DNA from: Enemella evansiae
Lineage (GTDB): Bacteria > Actinomycetota > Actinomycetes > Propionibacteriales > Propionibacteriaceae
Length of the DNA stretch: 64,000 bases
NCBI RefSeq assembly: GCF_002250705.1
Contig: NZ_NMVP01000002.1
Span: forward strand, 62,001 to 126,000
Direction of reading: 5' to 3'
The notes under the pieces are model-generated. The model was not told the DNA's origin and did no database searches. It worked only from the letters and a program-made list of their open reading frames with translations. This document shows, in pieces, positions 41,130-48,722 of the stretch. How positions within the stretch are numbered: position 1 is the first letter of the stretch; every line of letters begins with the position of its first letter. Both the position numbers and the translations under genes were made by a program.

Positions 41130-42971
41130 TCAGCAGATCTCGGGGATGATCCAGTCCCGGACCAGGTCGGCCAACCGCTGCTGGTTCTCCGGCCGGGTGA
41201 ACTCGTGCCCCTCCCCAGGGAAGACCACCGATTCGGTACGCCGGCCGAGGGCGGCCAGCGCGGCGACGATCTGCCGCGATTCGTTGACCGGCACATTGGT
41301 GTCGGCCGAACCGTGCAGGGTGAGCAGCGGCACCTCGATCGCCGCCACCCGGTGCAGCGGCGACAGCTCGGCGAGCAGCTCGGCATCGTGGACCGGGTGA
41401 CCATATTTGGAGTACGCCGCCAGCCCGATCCAGGGCTCGGTGTCGCGATAGAAGGTCTGCAGATCGCTCATCCCGCAGATCGCCACCCCGGCGCGGAACA
41501 GCCCCGGGTGGAAGGCCAGCGCCGCATTGGTCAGATAGCCGCCGTAGGAGCGGCCGGTGATCGCGATCCGCTCCGGGTCGGCGAGACCGGCGCCGACCAG
41601 GTGGCCGACCACGTCGACCACGTCGGCGATCGCCCGGTGCCGCAGCGGCCCCTCGTCGGCGTGCACGAAGGCGCGGCCGAAGCCGCCGCTGCCGCGGACG
41701 TTCGGCGCGAAGACCGCGATCCCGGCGGCGAGCAGGGTCGGGAAGACGTAGCTGTACTCGGGCCGTGACTGCCCCTCCGGTCCACCGTGGAACCAGAGCG
41801 CGACCGGTCCGGGGGCGGACCAGCCCTCGGGCGGGGCGTACCACCAGCCGTTCAGCTCCAGCCCGTCGCTCGCCGGGAACCGCCGCCACTGCGGCAGCAC
41901 CGGGTCGCCGCGCGGCTCGGGCGGTTCCTCGACCGGGATCCAGGGCCCGGGATCGCGCGGGTCGATCAGGCTGACCGTACGCCGCTGCTCCGGACCCTGC
42001 GCGGTCACCGCCAGCAATGATCCCTCGGCGGAGAGGCTGGCCTCGGAGGCGACCTCGGCGGACAGCGTGAGCGGCGGCAGCAGCCTGTCGGTGCGCAGGT
42101 CGAACAGTTGCAGCACCGAATGACCGCCGTCGACGTTCCAGAGCAGGGTGGCGAACCGGCCGTCGGCGCTCACCGCGAACTCATCGAGATCGCAGCCGGC
42201 GCGTTCGGCGAGCACCTCGACGGCGAGGTCGTCGGTGCTCGGCGCGGTCGGGATGGTCAGCCGCAGCAGCCGGGAGCGGTCGGCGCCGTGGTCGCTGCGG
42301 ACCAGCAACCGCAGCGGTTCCCCGGCCTCCGCGGGCAGCGCGCTGGGCCGACGATCGGTGAGCACCTGGGCCTGTTCGGTGCTCGAACCCGGGTCGCCGC
42401 CGAGCAGTTCACGTTCCCGGCCCTCGTGCAGCAGGATCAGACCGCGATGGCTGCGCGGCCCGGTGCGGATCAGGTGGGCGCCACCCCAGGAGTCGAACAG
42501 CCGGCCCTCGCGGCGGCGGTCGACGATCTCCACCTCGCGGGTCGCCGGGTCGACCAGCCGGGCCTCACCGAGATCGTCGGCACCCTCCACGGCGAGCGCG
42601 ATCCGCTGGCCGTCCCAGCCGATCAGCAACGCGTTGGCGCGGGGGTCGGTGAGCCCGTCGTCGATCCGCCAGGACTGCGGATCCTCGGGGTCGGTGGTGA
42701 CCACCCAGACCTGGTGCCGGTTGCTGCCGTGCGGCTCGATCTCCAGGGCCAGCCACTTGCCGTCCGGGGAGTGCCGCAGCGCGGAGACGGGGCCCTCGAC
42801 CGGCAGCCGGACGAACCGGGAACCGGAGAACCGCAGCCCGCCGCGCAGCCAGCGCTGCACCGCACGCGGGTAGCCGTCGACCTCGACCAGGTGCGCGAAG
42901 GCACTGCCGTCCGGGGCGACCGAGGCGGCGAAGGTGGGCCGGCCGGTCGCGTTCGAAGTCGATTCCGTCAC
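41130..42971 (-). CDS. S9-family (prolyl oligopeptidase-type) serine peptidase
   Basis: A 613-aa peptidase. Residues about 10-360 form a beta-propeller-like domain of repeated strands (SPDGKWLALE and SADGRFATLLWN blades). Residues about 370-613 form the alpha/beta-hydrolase domain. The catalytic triad is visible as S475 in GRSYGGY, D557 in HGSADTNVP and H589 in GEGHEF. WFHGGPEGQSRP supplies the oxyanion region. No signal peptide is seen, so it cuts oligopeptides in the cytoplasm. GTG 42971 is the first start in the frame. It precedes the DUF1684 gene on the same strand. Confidence 0.88.
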   Translation of the reverse strand: MTESTSNATGRPTFAASVAPDGSAFAHLVEVDGYPRAVQRWLRGGLRFSGSRFVRLPVEGPVSALRHSPDGKWLALEIEPHGSNRHQVWVVTTDPEDPQSWRIDDGLTDPRANALLIGWDGQRIALAVEGADDLGEARLVDPATREVEIVDRRREGRLFDSWGGAHLIRTGPRSHRGLILLHEGRERELLGGDPGSSTEQAQVLTDRRPSALPAEAGEPLRLLVRSDHGADRSRLLRLTIPTAPSTDDLAVEVLAERAGCDLDEFAVSADGRFATLLWNVDGGHSVLQLFDLRTDRLLPPLTLSAEVASEASLSAEGSLLAVTAQGPEQRRTVSLIDPRDPGPWIPVEEPPEPRGDPVLPQWRRFPASDGLELNGWWYAPPEGWSAPGPVALWFHGGPEGQSRPEYSYVFPTLLAAGIAVFAPNVRGSGGFGRAFVHADEGPLRHRAIADVVDVVGHLVGAGLADPERIAITGRSYGGYLTNAALAFHPGLFRAGVAICGMSDLQTFYRDTEPWIGLAAYSKYGHPVHDAELLAELSPLHRVAAIEVPLLTLHGSADTNVPVNESRQIVAALAALGRRTESVVFPGEGHEFTRPENQQRLADLVRDWIIPEIC

Positions 42972-43000
42972 GTACCCGCACGATACCCACGCCGCCGAAG

Positions 43001-44557
43001 TCAGCCGGCCGCCCGGCGGGCCAGGTCGGCCAGCTCGGCCGAGGCGGGATCGCCGATCCGGGCGGCGACGGCCGCGCAGTCGGTGGCGACCGCTGCCGGC
43101 GTACGCCGCGACGCCCAGCCGGTGCCGCGCAGCGATTCGGCCAGTTCGGCGACCGCGATGCTCTGCTGCAACCCGGGGGACGCCTGCGCGGGGCTCTGGG
43201 CGAGCTGGAGCGCGTTGAGCTCGGCGCTGCGTTCGATCGGTGCGCGGGTGTCGGGGTGCTGATAACGGATGGTGGCGGTGGCGAGCGGGCGGACCGGTAC
43301 GCCACCGGGCCGCAGCGTCACCTCATAGAGCGCGGTCACGCTGTGGCCGGCGCCGACCTCACCGCCGTCGACGCTGTCGTCGCGGAAGTCCTCGTCGGCG
43401 ACGTCGCGGTTCTCATAGCCCAGCAGCCGATAGGACTCGACCTGGTCGGGATCGAAGCTGACCTGCGCCTTGGCATCGCGGGCGGTGACCACCAGGGTGC
43501 TGGCGAGCCGCTGCACGAAGATCCGCCGGGCCTCGATCTCGTCGTCGACATAGGCGTGGAAGCCGTTGCCGCGGTCGGCGAGCTGTTCCATCAGCGTGTC
43601 GTTGTAGGAGTCCAGGCCGAAGCCGACGGTGACCAGGTCGATGCGTTGCTGGGCGGCCTTCCCGATGGTCTGCAGGATCGCTTCCGGGCCGGTGTTGCCG
43701 ACATTGGCGACGCCGTCGCTGAGCAGCACGACGCGATTCAGCGCCCCCTCGCGGCGCTGCGCGAGCGCCTGCTCATAACCCAGGGCGAGGCCGGCCTCGA
43801 CATTGGTGGAACCCTCGGTGCGCAGGTCGTCGATGACGCCGCGGATGCGATCGGCCCGGGCGGCGCGGGTCGGGCCCAGCACGACGCGGGTGTTGTCGGA
43901 GTAGACGACGATGCCGACCGTGTCGTCGGGGCGCAGCGCGCCGACGAGCTGGTTCAGCGAAGACTTGACCAGGCCCAGCCGTTCGGGTGCCGCCATCGAA
44001 CCGGAGACGTCGATGACGAAGGTCAGGTTGGCCGGTGGCCGGGTCCGCGGGTCCTGTTCGGCGGCCTGTACGCCGACCCGCAGCACCCTGGTGGGGGGGG
44101 ACTCGAACGCGGGCACCCCGGTGCCGTCGATCTGCACCGCGAGCCCGTCGGCGGGGCGGCGATAACCCTGCTCGAAGGAGTTCACGAACTCCTCGGTGCG
44201 CACCTGGGACCGGTCCGGGCGGCGGTCGTTGCTCAGCTGGGCGCGGGCCCGGGTCCAGGAGCCGGTGTCCACGTCCAGGGCGAAGGTGGATCGGTTGTCG
44301 CTGCGGGGATCGACGCTGGGGTTGGAGCTTGGCGGGCCGGTCGGTGGCGCCGTCGGAGGGGGCCGGTCACCGCGATCCGGCGGCTCAACCTGTTGGGTGC
44401 GCGGCGCCCGCGCCGGCGCATCGGCCGGCCTCGCGTTCGGCGGCGCGGCCACCCCGATGCTGGGACTGGCGGTCTGTCCGCTGCAGCCGGCGAGCAGGGT
44501 GAGGGACAGTGCAGCGATGGGGGCGAGCGCGAAGCGGGCGAGCGGTGGTACGGGCAT
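43001..44557 (-). CDS. VWA-domain lipoprotein, YfbK-like
   Basis: A 518-aa exported lipoprotein. The signal peptide ends in the lipobox LLAGC (cysteine at about 25). A proline-rich stalk (about 35-85) follows. A VWF_N-like segment (FALDVDTGSWTRARAQL) leads to the VWA domain (about 160-335), whose MIDAS motif FVIDVSGSM (DxSxS) is intact, with VGIVVYSDNT and LLSDGVANVG. The C-terminal region (about 340-518) is the DUF3520-type part found in YfbK proteins. It may bind surface ligands through a metal ion. A run of eight C on the coding strand at 44093-44100 falls in codons for ESPPT. Confidence 0.84.
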   Translation of the reverse strand: MPVPPLARFALAPIAALSLTLLAGCSGQTASPSIGVAAPPNARPADAPARAPRTQQVEPPDRGDRPPPTAPPTGPPSSNPSVDPRSDNRSTFALDVDTGSWTRARAQLSNDRRPDRSQVRTEEFVNSFEQGYRRPADGLAVQIDGTGVPAFESPPTRVLRVGVQAAEQDPRTRPPANLTFVIDVSGSMAAPERLGLVKSSLNQLVGALRPDDTVGIVVYSDNTRVVLGPTRAARADRIRGVIDDLRTEGSTNVEAGLALGYEQALAQRREGALNRVVLLSDGVANVGNTGPEAILQTIGKAAQQRIDLVTVGFGLDSYNDTLMEQLADRGNGFHAYVDDEIEARRIFVQRLASTLVVTARDAKAQVSFDPDQVESYRLLGYENRDVADEDFRDDSVDGGEVGAGHSVTALYEVTLRPGGVPVRPLATATIRYQHPDTRAPIERSAELNALQLAQSPAQASPGLQQSIAVAELAESLRGTGWASRRTPAAVATDCAAVAARIGDPASAELADLARRAAG

Positions 44558-44637
44558 GGGATCCTCCTCGGTTCCCTGCCCAGCACGGGTTCGGGGTACG
44601 GATCAGTTCCGGTGGGATCGTCACGGTTGGATCACGA

Positions 44638-44680
44638 GTTCATCTCGACACGGTCGCTGCGCGACCTACTCGATGAACGT
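44638..44680. repeat. Intergenic repeat copy 5, 43-bp unit identical to 31511-31553
   Basis: GTTCATCTCGACAC, stem GGTCGC-TGC-GCGACC and TACTCGATGAACGT match the unit at 31511-31553 base for base. On the minus strand it begins ACGTTCATCGAGTAG, and that TAG (44668-44666) is the stop of the phosphatase-like gene, so its last residues TFIE are encoded by the repeat. Confidence 0.7.
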
Positions 44681-45085
44681 CGACAGGAAATGCCGTTGCC
44701 ACGGGGTTTCGACGGCCCGGGGATGGTAGTGGGCCCGCACATGCGCGACGGCCTGGTCGCGGGTGAACCCGTCCAGCATGGCGAGCGCGGCCAGCACGGT
44801 GCCGGTGCGGCCGACCCCGCCGCCGCAACAGATCTCGACCCGCTCGCGCGCGCTGCGGGCGTACATCATGGCGATCAGCACGTGCGCGTTCCGCGGCCGC
44901 AACGGCAGACCGAAGTCGGGCCACCGGAGCCACTCGTATCGGCCGCTGAGGCGGCGTGGCCGGAATGTCAACAGGTACAGGGAGAAGTCGGCCGGCTCGG
45001 CGGGCCGGTTGCGCAGCGAACGACCGCGTACCCGGCGCCCCGAGGGAAGCTCGAGCACACCCGGCCCCAGCTCCCAGACGCTCAC
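44666..45085 (-). CDS. Tyrosine/dual-specificity phosphatase-like protein
   Basis: A 139-aa protein with a cysteine-based phosphatase signature: ICCGGGVGRTGT, where C87-x5-R93 is the P-loop. The residue before the nucleophile is Cys (C86) instead of the usual His. WPDFGLP (D57) matches the classical WPD loop that carries the general acid. The predicted role is dephosphorylation of a protein or phospholipid in the cytoplasm, but activity with the altered residue is unproven. GTG 45085 lies 4 nt after the sortase gene, so it is the last gene of the pilus operon. Its stop codon lies in an intergenic repeat. Confidence 0.72.
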   Translation of the reverse strand: MSVWELGPGVLELPSGRRVRGRSLRNRPAEPADFSLYLLTFRPRRLSGRYEWLRWPDFGLPLRPRNAHVLIAMMYARSARERVEICCGGGVGRTGTVLAALAMLDGFTRDQAVAHVRAHYHPRAVETPWQRHFLSTFIE

Positions 45086-45089
45086 CCGG

Positions 45090-46010
45090 TCAGGCTACCC
45101 GCGCCCCCTGCACCCGGTTCGCGCGGCGACGACGCCACTCGCGGACGGCGATCAGGATGGCCACCAGCAGGCCGACGCTCGCACCGAGGATCAGCCACCA
45201 CATCCACGGTTCCAGGGTGAAACCGGGAGCGGCCTGGGCGGCCCGGTCGGCGGCGGTCGGGGTGTCGGGCACCCGCTCGGCGCGGACCAGCAACCGGTGG
45301 GTGTTGATGGCATAGGGCGTGCAGGTGAACAGCGTCACGTAATCCTTGCCAGGAACGGCTTTCAGGTCTCCGATCTCGGTGGGCAGCACCACCTTGATCT
45401 GATCCACCCTGTAGGCGAGCGTCTCACCCATCACGTCGATGTAGATGAGGTCGCCCTGCTTCACCGAGGTCAGGTGGTCGAACAGGGTCGCGTTCGACAT
45501 CCCGGTGTGGCTGGTCAGCACCGAGTGGGTGCCCGCGCCGCCGACCGGCAGCGAGGTGCCGTAGAGATGCCCCGCACCCTTGGCGATCACCTCATCGCTG
45601 GTGCCGTGGTAGATCGGCAGGTCGATCCCGGCCGAGGGCACCCGCACCCGGGCCATCATCTCGAATCGGGCGAGCTGGCTCTGGTAGTCGCGGTAGGCAC
45701 CGGATTCCGGATTGGATGCCCGCTCCAGATAGGGATCCAGGATGGGTACGCCGGCCAGGGTCGAGTTGTAGGCCCGGGCCCGTTCCAGTTCGGCGATCCG
45801 GTCGGCATCGGAGAGTTTGTCGACCTGCTGGTTGTACTGCTGGGCGAACTGGCGCTGCTTGATGTTGTTGAACTGGGTGGCGGCCACCGGATAGAGCAGC
45901 ACCATCACCCCGGCGATGACCAGTAGGATCGGGATCAGCCGATGCAACTTCCGGCGGGATTCGACGGCCCGCCGGGGACCCGAGGAGGTGCGGACCTGGG
46001 TGTCGCTCAT
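45090..46010 (-). CDS. Class C (pilus-type) sortase
   Basis: A 306-aa sortase. The N-terminal membrane helix is at about 25-45, and a C-terminal one at about 268-290, followed by a basic tail (REWRRRRANR). Catalytic residues are H168 (TSHTG), C230 (TLFTCTPY) and R239 (NTHRLLVRA). The class C lid motif is DPY at 92-94. Class C sortases polymerise pilins through an isopeptide bond between LPXTG and a pilin lysine. The ATG overlaps the stop of the upstream sortase by 4 nt, so the two are co-translated. It resembles its neighbour in layout but not closely in sequence. Confidence 0.88.
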   Translation of the reverse strand: MSDTQVRTSSGPRRAVESRRKLHRLIPILLVIAGVMVLLYPVAATQFNNIKQRQFAQQYNQQVDKLSDADRIAELERARAYNSTLAGVPILDPYLERASNPESGAYRDYQSQLARFEMMARVRVPSAGIDLPIYHGTSDEVIAKGAGHLYGTSLPVGGAGTHSVLTSHTGMSNATLFDHLTSVKQGDLIYIDVMGETLAYRVDQIKVVLPTEIGDLKAVPGKDYVTLFTCTPYAINTHRLLVRAERVPDTPTAADRAAQAAPGFTLEPWMWWLILGASVGLLVAILIAVREWRRRRANRVQGARVA

Positions 46011-46930
46011 CGGGAATTCTCCTTGTTCCGCAGGCGATGGGCCCGCCGGATGTCGGTGATCAGCCAGCCGAACAGCATCAGCGCGGCGACGGTGAGTGCG
46101 CCGCCGGAGATCCAGAGCCGGGGCCGCATCCAGTCCTGGACCGGCGGCAGGCCGAGCATCGACGCGGCGGTCCGGGTGGTGGCGGTGGCCTGCACGGTCT
46201 CGGTGTCGACCGGTGCGGGATCGGTGACCCGGACTGCGCGGACCAGCATCCGTTCCCGGTGCCCGCCCGGCGGGGTGTAACAGGTGACCAGGGTGACCAG
46301 GTCCTGACCCGGTACCCGGCCGACGGCCTCCAGCTCGGTCGGCTCGACGACCCGGATCTGGTCGACCTGATAGGTGAGGGTGGTGCCGGCGACCTCGATG
46401 GTGAACCGCTCCCCCGGTTGCAGTTCCGGCAACCGGTCGAAGAAGGTCTGGCTGCGCATGCCGCTGTGCGCGGCGAGCACCGCATGGGTGTCGGGGCCGC
46501 CGACCGGCAGCGAGGAGCCATACATGTGGCCCACCCCGGCGGCCAGCGACACCTCGTCGGCATCGTGCCGGATCGGCATGTCCACAGCGATCGCGGGGAT
46601 CCGCAACCGGCCCATGGCCGGGCCGGGCAGGGTGTCGAGGTAGGTGCGGTGCGCGGTGTCCGCACCGACCGTGGCGCCCCAGGGATCGGTCAGGGCGCGG
46701 GGTGAGAGGGCGGCGTTGTACGCCCGGGCGGCGGTCAGGTCGGCGGAGAGCTGCTCGGCCGGCAGTGACCGCACCGATTCGGCGTAGGTTGTGGCGGCCT
46801 GCTGGGTGGCGCGGTCATTGGCGACCGCCTCGGCGACCGGTTGGCCGACGCTGAACGCGCCGGCCAGCAGCAGTCCGAGGACGACACAGCGGCGCAGCAG
46901 TTCCGCCAGCCGGCTGAATGCTTTCTGCAT
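46007..46930 (-). CDS. Class C (pilus-type) sortase
   Basis: A 307-aa sortase. The N-terminal hydrophobic segment (about 12-35) and C-terminal helix (about 272-292) anchor it. Catalytic residues are H155 (AAHSG), C217 (LVTCYTP) and probably R227 (ERMLVRA). Here the Cys-Arg spacing is one residue longer than in the neighbour. The lid motif is DPW at 82-84. ATG 46930 has GAGGAAACG just upstream. It lies 86 nt after the pilin gene, with a GC-rich hairpin in the gap that may lower sortase relative to pilin expression, and it overlaps the next sortase by 4 nt. Confidence 0.87.
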   Translation of the reverse strand: MQKAFSRLAELLRRCVVLGLLLAGAFSVGQPVAEAVANDRATQQAATTYAESVRSLPAEQLSADLTAARAYNAALSPRALTDPWGATVGADTAHRTYLDTLPGPAMGRLRIPAIAVDMPIRHDADEVSLAAGVGHMYGSSLPVGGPDTHAVLAAHSGMRSQTFFDRLPELQPGERFTIEVAGTTLTYQVDQIRVVEPTELEAVGRVPGQDLVTLVTCYTPPGGHRERMLVRAVRVTDPAPVDTETVQATATTRTAASMLGLPPVQDWMRPRLWISGGALTVAALMLFGWLITDIRRAHRLRNKENSR

Positions 46931-46975
46931 CGTTTCCTCGGATCGCTGTGTCAGTGGGGATTGTGGAGGGTGGAC

Positions 46976-47003
46976 GGGCGGGGGCCTCGGGGCTGCCCCG
47001 CCC
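46976..47003 (-). terminator. GC hairpin between pilin and sortase genes
   Basis: GGGCGGGG (46976-46983) and CCCCGCCC (46996-47003) form a perfect 8-bp stem with a 12-nt loop. It lies between the pilin stop and the sortase start on the minus strand. It probably acts as a partial terminator or processing site that keeps sortase levels below pilin levels. Confidence 0.55.
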
Positions 47004-47016
47004 GCCCACGTCTGGG

Positions 47017-48702
47017 TCAGGCCTGCTGACGACGCTTGCGCGAGGTCATGGCGTAGTAGGCCAGGCCACCACCGATCAGCAGCAGTCCGCCGACGCTCAG
47101 CGCCGCGATGCCGTTGCCACCGGTGAGCGGCAGCTGGTTGCCCAGGTTGGCCTTCTGGTTGGCGACCCGCTGGATCGCCACGGCCGGGGTGGTGTCGGTG
47201 GCGGTGTTCGACATGATGGTCACGTAGACCGCCTCGGAGGACAGGTTGTAGCCGGCCGGGGCCTTGGTCTCGACCAGGCAGTAGCTCTGGTACTTGGTCG
47301 GGTCGGTGACCGCGGTGTTGTTGTAGAAGTCCGAGGTCTGCAGGCCGGTGAAGGTGGCCTTGCCGTCGCTGCCGACGGTGGCGGTGTTGATCGGGGTGCC
47401 GGACACATCGCCGGCGGTGCAGACGCCGTCACCGGGGGTCGGGTCGGCGAAGACCTGGAAGACCGCGCCGGCCATGGCGGCGGTGGCGTTGCTGTCGGCC
47501 GGGTCGTACTTGTTCACCTCGATGTTGCCGTACTTCGACTCCACCGGGTTGGTCGGGATGCCGGGGTTTCCGGGGTTCGCGTCGACCCACGGCTTGTTCG
47601 GGATCACGGTGGCGACGTTGGTGATCTCACCGCTGCCACCCTGCTCGTTGACGGTGCCGTCGATGGTGGTGACGACGGTCGCGGCCGGGTTGGCCGAGTT
47701 CGCGGCGGCCAGCTTGTTCAGACCGGTCGAGGTGAAGGTCACCTTGACCAGGGTGGTGCCGGAGGTGGCGACGGTGTAGTCGGTGCCCTCGGTCAGGGTG
47801 ACCAGGGCCGCGGTACCGGTGTCACCGTCGGGATCGATGGCGACGGTGGTGCCGACGTAGCCGATCCGCGGATCGAGCTGGTCGTTGATCACGTAGGTGC
47901 CCATCTGCGCGCCGGACATGCCGTCGGTGATGGTCGAGGTGATCGTGTACTTGACGCCATGGTTGCCGGCGTTGTTGCCCTCGGCGGTGGTGGTGCCCTG
48001 GTCGGTCACCTCCTTGCGGGAGCTGTCGCTCTGGTTCTTCGGGTAGACGTTGACGTCGTACATCCAGCGGCTGGTGTCGTCCGGGTTGGTCATCGGCAGG
48101 GTGACGAAGAACGCCGCGGCCGGGGAGATGGTGCCCTTGTCGATGGTGCTGCCGTTGCTGGTCACGGTGCCCGAGGTGCTCAGGTTCTCGTTGACCAGGT
48201 AGAGGCCGACACCGTCGGGCTTGGTGAAGGTCGCGGTGCCGGTGGCGTCGGTGGTCACCGTCGCGGACTTCGCGATGTAGTAGGTGGTGCCGTTGACGGT
48301 GAAGGAGCCGACGGCGATCTCGGCCGGGGTCGGCACGTGGCCGTTGATGGCCGCGGCGGCGGTCCAGCCGGTGTTGGTGGTCAGGTCGATCGGCTGGGTG
48401 TGGGCGGCGTCGGTGAAGACCTGGTAGACGTCGAAGTTGACCCCGGCCAGCGGCGGCAGGGTGACGTTCTGCTGGGTGCCGTTGCTCGCGGCACCGGTGG
48501 CGGCACCGAGGTACTTGTGGATCGACAGCTGCACGGTCGCGTCCGGGTTGATCAGCGCCTTGTTGGCGGTGTTCTCCTGGCTCACGCCGCCGACGGCGTA
48601 CGGGTTACCGGGATCGGCCAGGGCCATGGGGGCCGACAGGCCGAAGGTGGTCACCGCGACAGCGGAGAGGACGGCCGCTGCCAAGCGAGTCTGGTGGTTC
48701 AT
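47017..48702 (-). CDS. LPXTG-anchored major (shaft) pilin, SpaA/SpaH type
   Basis: A 561-aa pilin with every expected mark. The signal peptide ends at about residue 29 (MALA-D). The pilin motif WMYDVNVYPK gives the cross-linking lysine K222. The E-box YCLVETKAPAGY has E478. The sorting signal LPLTG at 524-528 is followed by a membrane helix and the basic tail SRKRRQQA. Ig-like domains at about 50-200, 235-365 and 390-515 are likely, the last with a possible C428-C475 disulfide. ATG 48702 has AAGAAGGAAAAC before it. It lies 20 nt downstream of the tip adhesin and is polymerised by the class C sortases encoded next. Confidence 0.93.
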   Translation of the reverse strand: MNHQTRLAAAVLSAVAVTTFGLSAPMALADPGNPYAVGGVSQENTANKALINPDATVQLSIHKYLGAATGAASNGTQQNVTLPPLAGVNFDVYQVFTDAAHTQPIDLTTNTGWTAAAAINGHVPTPAEIAVGSFTVNGTTYYIAKSATVTTDATGTATFTKPDGVGLYLVNENLSTSGTVTSNGSTIDKGTISPAAAFFVTLPMTNPDDTSRWMYDVNVYPKNQSDSSRKEVTDQGTTTAEGNNAGNHGVKYTITSTITDGMSGAQMGTYVINDQLDPRIGYVGTTVAIDPDGDTGTAALVTLTEGTDYTVATSGTTLVKVTFTSTGLNKLAAANSANPAATVVTTIDGTVNEQGGSGEITNVATVIPNKPWVDANPGNPGIPTNPVESKYGNIEVNKYDPADSNATAAMAGAVFQVFADPTPGDGVCTAGDVSGTPINTATVGSDGKATFTGLQTSDFYNNTAVTDPTKYQSYCLVETKAPAGYNLSSEAVYVTIMSNTATDTTPAVAIQRVANQKANLGNQLPLTGGNGIAALSVGGLLLIGGGLAYYAMTSRKRRQQA

Positions 48703-48722
48703 TGTTTTCCTTCTTGTGATGG

